DNA of 41,931 nucleotides from an uncultured Lachnospiraceae bacterium (GTDB taxonomy: Bacteria; Bacillota; Clostridia; Lachnospirales; Lachnospiraceae). The stretch spans positions 1-41,931 of the forward strand of contig CAJUHP010000032.1 of the NCBI GenBank assembly GCA_910586125.1. Direction: 5' to 3'. Within the stretch, counting starts at the first letter, position 1. Each line of letters begins with the position of its first letter. The notes beneath the pieces are model-generated. The model was not told where the DNA came from. It saw nothing but the letters and a program-made list of their open reading frames with translations, and searched no databases. Shown here piece by piece: positions 32,737 through 40,033 of this stretch. The translations under genes were made by a program, and so were the position numbers.

Positions 32737-33591
32737 ATGTATTCCTGTGACGACATGTTTCTCTATGAGATTTTGGAAGACTACAAAGACGCTGCTTCGG
32801 GGCAGGAGCAGGATGAAATTTTTCGTGCGTTCTGTTCGTTTCTGTGGAGTTCGCCCAACAAGCGAAAGACCTGCGCCGGACACATTCGCTATCAGGTGCG
32901 CAGCGATTTGCTTGACACAAAACTCGGACAGCTCTTTCACACCTGGTCCGACATCCCCTATGCGCGCTGCAAATCCACGACCAGAGACGACGCCTGGCGC
33001 GCCCTGATCCGGCAGAAAATCAACAACCTCTACACCCGATATTTTGATCCGGAGGTCATTTTAAATCCGGAATACATGGAACTTCTGAAAACGCCGAAAC
33101 GGCTGTATTACGAATGGATTCACGGCGCTTCTTTGGATGCGCAGATGACAGCCCAGACAATCGACGAGGCCATGCAGCAGGCAAAGAACCGGAAAGAACG
33201 GCTTCAGATGGAAAAAATGTCCCTGCCCTGGAACGCATATAAGAAAATCATCGAAGTTTTTTTGCGAGCCGGTTTTGAGCGCTGCCGCCGGATCGACGAG
33301 TACGAAAACGCCGGACGCATTGTCTCTGAACTCGATCTTCTGAGCGAAGACCACTTCTATGTCCGGTATCTCTGCAGGCGTCTGGAAGGAAATATAAAGG
33401 ACTATCAGAAAGAATATTACGGCTTGAAACGCAATTCGCGCAAAACCTATATGCGCTGCCGCCGGTGCGGCGCCCTTCTGGTCAAGACAGGAAACCGGCG
33501 CATGTACTGCGCCCCCTGTCAGAAGCTGTCCCGCAGGCAGAGCTTGCAAAAAGCCGCCAGAAAATACCGAAACCAGTCCGTCATACAATAG
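32737..33591 (+). CDS. zinc-ribbon protein downstream of the RNA polymerase
   Basis: 284 residues from the ATG at 32737 (AGGTGA upstream); a GTG at 32728 overlapping the polymerase stop is the alternative. Mostly helical and basic. The C-terminus carries RCRRCGALLVKTGNRRMYCAPC, a C-x2-C...C-x2-C zinc ribbon, followed by a basic tail (RRQSLQKAARKYR). Zinc ribbons of this kind bind nucleic acid or polymerase. Position directly behind the polymerase suggests a polymerase or promoter accessory protein; this is inference. No family recognised. Confidence 0.82.
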   Translation: MYSCDDMFLYEILEDYKDAASGQEQDEIFRAFCSFLWSSPNKRKTCAGHIRYQVRSDLLDTKLGQLFHTWSDIPYARCKSTTRDDAWRALIRQKINNLYTRYFDPEVILNPEYMELLKTPKRLYYEWIHGASLDAQMTAQTIDEAMQQAKNRKERLQMEKMSLPWNAYKKIIEVFLRAGFERCRRIDEYENAGRIVSELDLLSEDHFYVRYLCRRLEGNIKDYQKEYYGLKRNSRKTYMRCRRCGALLVKTGNRRMYCAPCQKLSRRQSLQKAARKYRNQSVIQ

Positions 33592-33612
33592 AAAACTCTG
33601 GTTTTCCTCGGA

Positions 33613-33651
33613 GAACAAACGTTTGAAGCACATTTTGCGGTGCTATATATC
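33613..33651 (+). promoter_or_regulatory. candidate promoter with degenerate LexA-like box upstream of the endolysin
   Basis: GAAC-AAAC-GTTT (33613-33624) differs from a LexA core at one base and overlaps a -35 TTGAAG (33623-33628). A -10 TATATC (33646-33651) follows after 17 bp. The endolysin ATG is about 140 bp downstream. Confidence 0.45.
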
Positions 33652-33679
33652 AAAAGTGGAATACAGCGTCACTTCTCTG

Positions 33680-33719
33680 CGGGCGGCGGTACTGCCGGTT
33701 CCGGCGGCATCGCCGTCCG
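33680..33719 (+). other. GC-rich stem-loop in the endolysin leader
   Basis: Outer arms CGGGCGGCG and CGCCGTCCG (one wobble) enclose an inner stem GCCGG-TT-CCGGC. No T run follows, so it is more likely a leader structure than a terminator. Confidence 0.5.
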
Positions 33720-33789
33720 CCTCTTTCCTCCGTGTCACAGCACACCGAAGCGGCGCATATCCAAAAAAACAAAGAAAGGAGTATCATCA

Positions 33790-34824
33790 ATGGCTGTAAC
33801 AATCGGACATGCCTCCCTGGACGAACACGGAAAGACCCGAGGGGGAGCCGCCGGCGATCAGACCGGGCAGGAAGTCTGCATTCGTTCTTACTACAATATG
33901 GGACACCACCTCGTCCTGCGCCCGAAGACGCAGGATACGGCAGAAAAAATTGCCGCCGCGGTGGAAGACGCCTGCCAAAATCCCAGAATCGGATACGATC
34001 AGGGACAGCGAAACACGCTGAGGCAGCAGGCTGCCGCCTCTCATTTTAATCTGGCGGCAATCCGCGTCCCCTGCGAGTGCGACTGCTCATCTCTCATGGC
34101 AGTCTGCGCGGAGGCGGCTGGCATCGAGATGGAAGCTGCCTATTCCGGCGGCAACGCTCCCACCACCTCCACCATGCGCAGAAAATTTGCCGCCACCGGC
34201 GCCTTTGAAGTGCTGACCGCCGCAAAGTATCTGACCTCCTCCGATTATCTCAAACGCGGAGATATTCTGGTAAAAGAGGGAAGTCACACGGTCTGCGTTC
34301 TCTCCGACGGCGCGAAATCCGCCTCCTCCTCCGGCACGCCCTCCCCGTCTGCGCCGCCTTCGTCCGCTGTCCCCGGCCTCTTTCAGACCGGTGAAGCGGT
34401 GACGGTAAACGGAACCCTGTACGCCACCGCCAAAGGCAGCGGAAACCGCATCGAAAAACACGGAGCCCTCATGTATGTCACGGAGCTGGCCAACAGCAAA
34501 ATCTATCCGCACTTTGTCGGGCTGGCCTCCTCCAAAGGAAAATCCCGTCAGGGATGGGCTTCCCCTGACATCCTACAAAAAGACGGCCAGAAACCGGCGG
34601 CCCCTGACGCCCCTACGGCGTTCTTTCCCGCCGCTTCGTATACCGGCTGTTCCATCATCGACGGCTTAAAGTCTGTCGGAGCAGACAGTTCCCTGGCCTA
34701 CCGCAAACAAATCGCGGCGGCTAACCACATCCCCGATTATCAGGGATCCGGCGAGCAGAATAAACAGATGCTTGCGCTGCTAAAAAGCGGACACCTGATC
34801 AAACCGGACGGCAAAACTGTCTGA
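33790..34824 (+). CDS. endolysin: cysteine-peptidase peptidoglycan hydrolase with wall-binding tail
   Basis: 344 residues from the ATG at 33790 (AAAGGAG upstream). The N-terminal GHASLDEHGKTRGGAAGDQTGQEVC and ECDCSSLMAVCAEAAG place a catalytic Cys in a D-C-S-S context; EGSHTVCVLSDG supplies the His. This matches NlpC/CHAP-type endolysins of clostridial prophages. A Ser/Pro/Ala-rich linker follows, then an SH3-like region (ALMYVTELANSKIYPHFVG). A C-terminal unit SIIDGLKSVGADSSLAYRKQIAAAN...GSGEQNKQMLALLKSGHL is a known wall-binding module of such lysins. No signal peptide, so it would need a holin. Confidence 0.85.
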   Translation: MAVTIGHASLDEHGKTRGGAAGDQTGQEVCIRSYYNMGHHLVLRPKTQDTAEKIAAAVEDACQNPRIGYDQGQRNTLRQQAAASHFNLAAIRVPCECDCSSLMAVCAEAAGIEMEAAYSGGNAPTTSTMRRKFAATGAFEVLTAAKYLTSSDYLKRGDILVKEGSHTVCVLSDGAKSASSSGTPSPSAPPSSAVPGLFQTGEAVTVNGTLYATAKGSGNRIEKHGALMYVTELANSKIYPHFVGLASSKGKSRQGWASPDILQKDGQKPAAPDAPTAFFPAASYTGCSIIDGLKSVGADSSLAYRKQIAAANHIPDYQGSGEQNKQMLALLKSGHLIKPDGKTV

Positions 34825-34841
34825 CCACGGGGACGGCAGAT

Positions 34842-35621
34842 ATGGATAAACCAATCAGCAAGCAATCCCTGTTTCATCTTCTGATTTTCAATCAGCCCTT
34901 TGTCTACAGCCGGTTTATCACCCTGCATCCGCTGAAAATGAAGGATATCGTCCCATTTCAGCAGTATCAGGAAGCTCTGACGCTCCGCAAGGACGCCGTC
35001 TTTCAGGAAAAAGAGATCATCAAAATGAGTTATCTGGATTTCATAAAATACGCCTGCCGCAACGAAAAACTCGCGCGGGCTTACCCGATCCCGATGCTGC
35101 CGTTTTACTATGATTTTATCATCGCACTGCTGCAGATGGCCTGCGGGGAAAACACAAAGGTCCGCTGGGAGCCCTCCTCCTTGGCAATCTATATCGGCGG
35201 ACAGGAAATCACCCCGCCCGTCTTTGACGATCTCAGAAAGATTCTGATTATTCAAAACGACATCGACTTTGACGCCGACGAGTTTATGAACCGGGACACC
35301 GAAAACGCGCTGAAAAAGGCGAGGGAATTTGAGGCAAAGAAGAACCGGGAGAAATCGGATCTGGAGGACTATATCGACTCCCTGATCATCTCCCTGAAAC
35401 TGACGGAGCAGGAGGTATCCAATCTGACCATCCGCAAATTCTGGCGCTATATCCGGCGCATCACCAAGCAGGAAGAATACCTGGCCTGCCGCACCGGTCA
35501 GATGAGCGGATTGGTCACGTTAAAAGAACCCCTCTCCTACTGGATGACCAGCATCGACATAACCGATCCATACGCGCATCTGAAAACCGATGAAGCGGAA
35601 TTGAGAAGCAAGATTACATAG
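34842..35621 (+). CDS. possible phage tail assembly chaperone, function uncertain
   Basis: 259 residues, helical and acidic, soluble. It contains PFQQYQEALTLRKDAVFQEKEIIKM, PIPMLPFYYDFIIALLQMACGE and KSDLEDYIDSLIISLKLTEQEVSNLTIRKFWRYIRRI. No catalytic motif. It sits directly before the tail-tube-like gene and after the endolysin. Similar proteins in Clostridia prophages lie in the same place, which suggests a tail chaperone, but I have no diagnostic motif. Ribosome site GGGGACGG is weak. Confidence 0.6.
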   Translation: MDKPISKQSLFHLLIFNQPFVYSRFITLHPLKMKDIVPFQQYQEALTLRKDAVFQEKEIIKMSYLDFIKYACRNEKLARAYPIPMLPFYYDFIIALLQMACGENTKVRWEPSSLAIYIGGQEITPPVFDDLRKILIIQNDIDFDADEFMNRDTENALKKAREFEAKKNREKSDLEDYIDSLIISLKLTEQEVSNLTIRKFWRYIRRITKQEEYLACRTGQMSGLVTLKEPLSYWMTSIDITDPYAHLKTDEAELRSKIT

Positions 35622-35685
35622 CCGTCCTGCTTCTTCAATCATAACACAGCAAAAAACACAAAAAAAGAAAGCGAGGAAACAAATT

Positions 35686-36687
35686 ATGGGTAATGTAGTA
35701 AATGAACGGTCCAAGGATTTTCTGGTATCCACGGCTGACGTCGCGTTTTTCGTGAACGACATGCTGGCCTTTACCGGCACGACCTCCTTAAACACTTCGA
35801 TCTCCGTGTCGATGGAGGATCAGGAAGTCACCGGCGGCAAGGGAAACAAGACGCTTTACAAGTACAAGTACGGCAGAAAGCTGGCCCCCTCCATCGAGAT
35901 GGCCGAGTGGAACCTGGCCTATCTGGCCGCCAACGTGGGCTCTACCATCTTCGAGGGCATGAAGGATGTGTTCGCCGTAGCGGAATGCGTCACTCTGGTA
36001 AACGGCGTCGGCATCTTGAAGAAGGCTCCTGTCGGCAACGTGTTTGTGGAGATCCCGAACGGCTCCACGCTGGAGGTGGAACCGGACGGCTCCACGATCA
36101 CAGTGGGCACGATGAACAGCAATGTTTTAGTGACATATCAGTACAACACCGGCGTGAAGCGGGTTGCCGTCGATGCGGAATCGACTCCTTTTGTGGGCCG
36201 TCTGGTCATGAGCGCCGACAAGCACAACAACAAGATGGGAAAAGTGGGCGAAGTCCAGATCGAAATTCCTTCCTTCCAGTTGTCCGGTACTTTTGATATC
36301 TCCCTGGAAGCCGGCGGCACCACGACCACCAAGCTGGACGGCGACGCTCTCGCCGTGGACAGCGCATCCTGCTCGGACGGCTCTGTGTACGCCTTTATCA
36401 CAGAGATCCCCTCCAAAGAGTCCGCCGTCTCCGTCAGCGATATCGCGGTTACGCCCGCTGTCATCGAACTGGCGGCAGGCGAGACGAAGCCGCTCACCAT
36501 CATCGGCATCAAGGGCGGTCTGTACAGCAACGTGGAAATCGATCCGGCCGACTGCACCATCACGCCGGAGGACGAAGCGGTCGCAACGGCCGAGAACGGT
36601 ACTGTAACCGCCGTCGCGGCAGGAACCACCTATATCAACGTGGAATACGGCGAGGCCGCCGATATGGTCCGCGTCATCGTAGCCTGA
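35686..36687 (+). CDS. tail-tube-like virion protein with C-terminal BIG2-like domain
   Basis: 333 residues. The N-terminal ~240 residues look like a beta-rich virion protein (FLVSTADVAFFVNDMLAFTGT, SMEDQEVTGGKGNKTLYKYKYGRK, VQIEIPSFQLSGTFDISLEAGG). The last ~85 (AVTPAVIELAAGETKPLTI...NGTVTAVAAGTTYINVEYG) are a Big_2-like Ig domain, often added to phage tail-tube or capsid proteins. A strong GAGGAAAC ribosome site and a hairpin just after the stop fit a highly expressed structural gene. Tail tube versus another virion shell protein cannot be separated. Confidence 0.7.
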   Translation: MGNVVNERSKDFLVSTADVAFFVNDMLAFTGTTSLNTSISVSMEDQEVTGGKGNKTLYKYKYGRKLAPSIEMAEWNLAYLAANVGSTIFEGMKDVFAVAECVTLVNGVGILKKAPVGNVFVEIPNGSTLEVEPDGSTITVGTMNSNVLVTYQYNTGVKRVAVDAESTPFVGRLVMSADKHNNKMGKVGEVQIEIPSFQLSGTFDISLEAGGTTTTKLDGDALAVDSASCSDGSVYAFITEIPSKESAVSVSDIAVTPAVIELAAGETKPLTIIGIKGGLYSNVEIDPADCTITPEDEAVATAENGTVTAVAAGTTYINVEYGEAADMVRVIVA

Positions 36688-36698
36688 GTCCATTGTCT

Positions 36699-36723
36699 GA
36701 GGGTGCTGGTAAACAGCACCCTC
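36699..36723 (+). terminator. hairpin after the tube-like gene
   Basis: Ten-base perfect arms GAGGGTGCTG and CAGCACCCTC around GTAAA, followed by CTTTAC. The weak T run suggests partial termination, keeping the upstream gene at higher dose. Confidence 0.65.
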
Positions 36724-36739
36724 CTTTACAGGTATTCTC

Positions 36740-36919
36740 ATGTGCGGACATTGTTATGAACAGATTTGGGAGCAGAGCAAAAAGCAGATGTTGTTCTGCC
36801 GTTTAAAAACAGAGGAACCGGCCGCCGCGCAGAGACTGTGTCCCTGCCAGCGGTTCTGTCCGGATCGGGATAAATTTATCCCCTTTAAACAGAAAGAAAA
36901 TTGCCGGCAGTACCGGTGA
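36740..36919 (+). CDS. 59-residue cysteine-rich protein
   Basis: Starts MCGHCYEQIWEQSKKQ and contains FCRLKTEEP and RLCPCQRFCPDRDKF. Seven cysteines, including CGHC and CPC, suggest metal binding. An AGG site lies upstream, and the frame fits between the hairpin and the next gene. No family recognised; a small zinc-finger-like accessory of the element. Confidence 0.6.
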   Translation: MCGHCYEQIWEQSKKQMLFCRLKTEEPAAAQRLCPCQRFCPDRDKFIPFKQKENCRQYR

Positions 36920-36958
36920 CGGCGCCCGTTCCTCATCTTTATCAATCAGGAGGCGGCT

Positions 36959-37264
36959 ATGATGCCCAACCGAAAATTCACACCCTTCTCGAAAAAAAAC
37001 ATTCTCTATGCAAGACTGGAAGCCTATCTCTTCAGTCTGATCTTAATCGTTCTGGTCTGGTTTAACAAGGATGTCTCGGCCATCGCCGTTTTGCTCACGC
37101 TGGCCTGGGCCGGCTACAAGCTGCTGCAGGGTCTCTATATCAAAATGGCGGAGCGGGAACATCTGGAGGAACTGCGTCTGGGGCGCCGCTTACAGGATCT
37201 GGAAGCCTTGGATCTGGATCTGAAAATCGAGGCGCTGGAACAGGAAGAAACCGGCCAAATCTGA
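36959..37264 (+). CDS. small membrane protein with coiled-coil tail
   Basis: 101 residues. A basic N-terminus, then two hydrophobic segments (AYLFSLILIVLVWF and AIAVLLTLAWAGYKLLQGL), then a charged helix (EREHLEELRLGRRLQDLEALDLDLKIEALEQ). AGGAGG precedes a double ATG. It lies just before the holin gene, so it is probably part of the membrane or lysis cassette. No named family. Confidence 0.75.
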   Translation: MMPNRKFTPFSKKNILYARLEAYLFSLILIVLVWFNKDVSAIAVLLTLAWAGYKLLQGLYIKMAEREHLEELRLGRRLQDLEALDLDLKIEALEQEETGQI

Positions 37265-37289
37265 ATCCAGAAAGCGAGGAATCAAACCG

Positions 37290-37616
37290 ATGACCATCAC
37301 TGTATTTCTAATTTTACTCTCTGCCTTCTCCGCCGTAAGCAGCCTTGTCACGGAGGGAGTCAAGAACCTTTTTGCCGGCTCCGCTTCGATTTCCTACAAT
37401 GTTGTGGCGCTTGTATCCGCCCTCATCATCGGGACGGGCGGCACGGCTGTCTACTACCAGTTTTATGCGCTTCCTTTTACCGTCAGCCATATTTTATATA
37501 TGGTTCTGATGGGACTGGCCAGCGGCCTGGTCAGCATGACCTCCTATGACAAGGTAAAGCAGACCATCATGCAGCTCATTCGCTGCCAGCAGACAGAAGG
37601 AGGCCGGCATGGATGA
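37290..37616 (+). CDS. holin-like membrane protein
   Basis: 108 residues with three hydrophobic segments (VFLILLSAFSAVSSLV, NVVALVSALIIGTGG, ILYMVLMGLASGLVSM) and a basic tail (YDKVKQTIMQLIRC). Size, topology and place next to the XhlA-like gene match holins of clostridial prophages, which release endolysin or collapse the membrane. It overlaps the next gene by eight bases. Confidence 0.75.
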   Translation: MTITVFLILLSAFSAVSSLVTEGVKNLFAGSASISYNVVALVSALIIGTGGTAVYYQFYALPFTVSHILYMVLMGLASGLVSMTSYDKVKQTIMQLIRCQQTEGGRHG

Positions 37617-37977
37617 AAACTATACAAACCTGGCCGTTCATATTCAGGAGGTAGACAGCCGGACCCGCTCCAACGAACACCGCATTGACGCCCACGATAA
37701 AGAGCTGCGCGAAATGCGCGAAAAACAGGACGCCATCTACGATCTGACTTCTTCCGTAAAATCCATTGCCACCGATATGACCTACCTCAAAGAAGACGTC
37801 AAAGACGTCAAATTCGGACAGGACAAACTCAACGAAAAAGTCACCATTCTGGAAAACCAGCCGGCCAAGGAAACCAAAAAGCGGATCGACGGACTGGCCG
37901 ATAAGCTGCTGTGGCTTTTGGTCGGCGGCGCGGCCGCCGGCGCCTTGTCCTTGCTGTTGCCGAATCTTCCCTGGTGA
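37609..37977 (+). CDS. XhlA/haemolysin-like lysis-associated protein
   Basis: 122 residues. A long charged coiled coil (VDSRTRSNEHRIDAHDKELREMREKQDAIYDL...DVKDVKFGQDKLNEKVTILE) is followed by one C-terminal transmembrane helix (LLWLLVGGAAAGALSLLLP). This is the XhlA layout of Bacillus PBSX and related prophages, which assists holin. AGGAGG precedes its ATG inside the holin gene's end. Confidence 0.78.
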   Translation: MDENYTNLAVHIQEVDSRTRSNEHRIDAHDKELREMREKQDAIYDLTSSVKSIATDMTYLKEDVKDVKFGQDKLNEKVTILENQPAKETKKRIDGLADKLLWLLVGGAAAGALSLLLPNLPW

Positions 37978-38018
37978 TTTTTCCATCAAAAAATATAATC
38001 TAAAGGAACCGATGCCAT

Positions 38019-38264
38019 ATGATCAAAAATTACCAGATTTTCAAGGAAACACTCAACGCTGCCATTCAAAACAGCGGCCTGGATATCGGCGCCGTCTATT
38101 TTATTCTGAAAGACGCCCTCTCCTGCACAGAAAAGTTGTACTACGCGCAGATCAACCGCGAGTGCGCGAAAGAACAGAAAGAAGCAGAAGAATCACAGAC
38201 ACCAACCCGCAGCGAGACAGAAAACCCGCAGAAAGAACAGCAGGCCAACCCCTATGGACAATAA
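38019..38264 (+). CDS. small phage-locus protein, unknown function
   Basis: 81 residues. IKNYQIFKETLNAAIQNSGLDIGAVYFILKDALSCTEKLYYAQI is helical; a Lys/Glu/Gln-rich tail follows (EQKEAEESQTPTRSETENPQKEQQ). AAAGGAA precedes it. It overlaps the BppU gene by 11 bases and travels with it in related prophages, so it may help baseplate assembly; no motif proves it. Confidence 0.65.
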   Translation: MIKNYQIFKETLNAAIQNSGLDIGAVYFILKDALSCTEKLYYAQINRECAKEQKEAEESQTPTRSETENPQKEQQANPYGQ

Positions 38265-39459
38265 AAACGCAATCACCCCGCTGATCCAGTCCTACACGGT
38301 GGATTTTGCGGGAAGCAACAACTTCTTATTTGTAAAAGGCATTCAGGGCGACGGTCACAGCACGCGGTACGTCGATATCGCGCTTCTCAACGATACCCAG
38401 CCGTATGAGATCAATCCTGATGCCGTCCGCGTCGTGATCCGGGGAACCAAACCGGATCAGACCGCCGTCTTCAATGAATGTGAAATTCTGAACAACAATA
38501 CCATCCGCGTCGAAATCACACAGCAGATGTCCGCTGCTGCCGGAAAAGGCAACTATGAGATATCCATCATGGCCAAAGAAGAGAACCGTACGCTGACCTC
38601 CTTCCCCTTCTTTGTCATGATCTCCAGGGCCAGCTTTGACATCGGCTATGTCACCTCCTCCGACGAATTCAAACTGCTGATTGAAAAAATAAACGAAGTC
38701 AACAAAATGAAGGAGGAACTGGTCGATATCAGCGAAGACGCACTGGAAGCCATCCGCCAGAGCAAGGAGCAGACAGAAGACTGCCGGGAGGCAACCGAAG
38801 ATTCCATCGAGGCGACAGCCGCCATGCGCGAGCTCCACAACGCCGTGCTTTTGGAGGAAGAAAAACGAACCAAAAACGACGAGGATCGCCAGCGGGACAC
38901 CGCCGCCGCTCTGGCCAAAGTAGAAAAAGCAACCGATGACGCCAAAAATCAGACCCGCATCATGCAGGAGCTGGAACAGACCGTCACCGAAGCGGAAAAC
39001 GAACGGATCGCGGCGGAAAACGCGCGGAAAGAACAGGCCGCCGCTTTCTCTGACGAGGAAGACATCCGCAAAGCCAACGAGGCGCTGCGCATACAGAATG
39101 AGAACAAGCGCCAGGAACGAGAACAAGTCCGTGTGGACAATGAAAACCTCCGGCGTGTCCGCGAAGAAAAAAGGCAGGCCGACATGGAGGAAGCGATCAA
39201 TGAAACCATCTACGCATCCAACTCCGCCACGGCGGCGGCGTCCTACGCCAAATCGGTCGGAGACGATCTGATCACCCGCCTGAACCGGGGCGAATTCAAA
39301 GGCGAAAAAGGAAACGACGGCGTGGTGCATACCATTGCCGGACAGTATGCGTTTCAGATTGTCGGGGAGGATCTGATCCTGTTTTATACGGACGGCGACG
39401 ATCCCCTGGATTTTCAAATCGACGAGGCCGGCGATCTGATTCTGACCATTGATTCCTGA
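38254..39459 (+). CDS. BppU-type phage baseplate upper protein
   Basis: 401 residues. Residues ~8-135 (QSYTVDFAGSNNFLFVKGIQGDGHSTRYVDIALLNDTQPYEINPDAVRVVIRGTKPD ... GKGNYEISIMAKEENRTLTSFPFFVMI) are the BppU N-terminal beta domain. A long coiled coil with repeated E-R/N-x-R units follows (AENERIAAENARKEQ, QNENKRQEREQVRVDNENLRRVREEKRQ). A short collagen-like GEKGNDG and a C-terminal beta domain end it. In lactococcal-type siphophages BppU carries the receptor-binding spike. Longest tail gene visible apart from the Ig-repeat gene. Confidence 0.85.
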   Translation: MDNKNAITPLIQSYTVDFAGSNNFLFVKGIQGDGHSTRYVDIALLNDTQPYEINPDAVRVVIRGTKPDQTAVFNECEILNNNTIRVEITQQMSAAAGKGNYEISIMAKEENRTLTSFPFFVMISRASFDIGYVTSSDEFKLLIEKINEVNKMKEELVDISEDALEAIRQSKEQTEDCREATEDSIEATAAMRELHNAVLLEEEKRTKNDEDRQRDTAAALAKVEKATDDAKNQTRIMQELEQTVTEAENERIAAENARKEQAAAFSDEEDIRKANEALRIQNENKRQEREQVRVDNENLRRVREEKRQADMEEAINETIYASNSATAAASYAKSVGDDLITRLNRGEFKGEKGNDGVVHTIAGQYAFQIVGEDLILFYTDGDDPLDFQIDEAGDLILTIDS

Positions 39460-39492
39460 CGACAAAAAATATTTAACGAGGTGAATAACATT

Positions 39493-40014
39493 ATGCCGCA
39501 AGTAAATTTAGGAAAAGTCAAAGGCGAACCCTTTCGCTTTGAAGATTTTACACCGGAGCAGAAATTAGAAATCAAGGGCGACAAGGGCGATATGCCCATC
39601 GTCAAGGCCGGGGCCGTCACAACCGTCCCCTACGAGGAAGGCGCCAAAATCACGTCGGAAACCAACGGCGACGTTACGTCCTTTCATTTCCAGGTGCCGG
39701 TTGGCCAGCGCCCGCCTTTCTACGGCGCTCTGGAAGACTTCCCCAGACCCGGCGATCCGACACAGTTCTGTGTGGACAATACTTTCCGCCCGATCCTGAC
39801 CTATGGCTGGGATGTCAAAACCGAGGACTACATACTGATCGGAAGCGCCAGCGACGTCGATCCGGTCATGCGCCAGAACATCATCGACTGCCTGCAGCGA
39901 ATCCAGGCGCTGGAAGAGGCGCTGGAGCACGCTCTCCTTGGCTATGCGATCCGCGTCGTTGACACGCTCCCCGCCGAGCGGGAGGAAAAGACGCTGTACT
40001 TCTTAAAACGATAG
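39493..40014 (+). CDS. collagen-like tail/baseplate protein
   Basis: 173 residues from the ATG at 39493 (GAGGTGA upstream). A short G-D-K-G-D collagen-like stretch is followed by a Thr/Val-rich beta region, VPVGQRPPFYGALEDFPRPGDPTQFCVDN, and a C-terminal helical segment (MRQNIIDCLQRIQALEEALEHAL). Such proteins form tail-fibre connectors in clostridial prophages. Function inferred from context. Confidence 0.65.
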   Translation: MPQVNLGKVKGEPFRFEDFTPEQKLEIKGDKGDMPIVKAGAVTTVPYEEGAKITSETNGDVTSFHFQVPVGQRPPFYGALEDFPRPGDPTQFCVDNTFRPILTYGWDVKTEDYILIGSASDVDPVMRQNIIDCLQRIQALEEALEHALLGYAIRVVDTLPAEREEKTLYFLKR

Positions 40015-40033
40015 AAAGCGATGAGGAAAAGCA

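Noticed and set aside
38326..39501. 391-codon open frame antisense to the BppU gene
   Set aside because: Opposite a well-supported tail gene, Phe/Gly/Val-rich with no domain motif or start signal.
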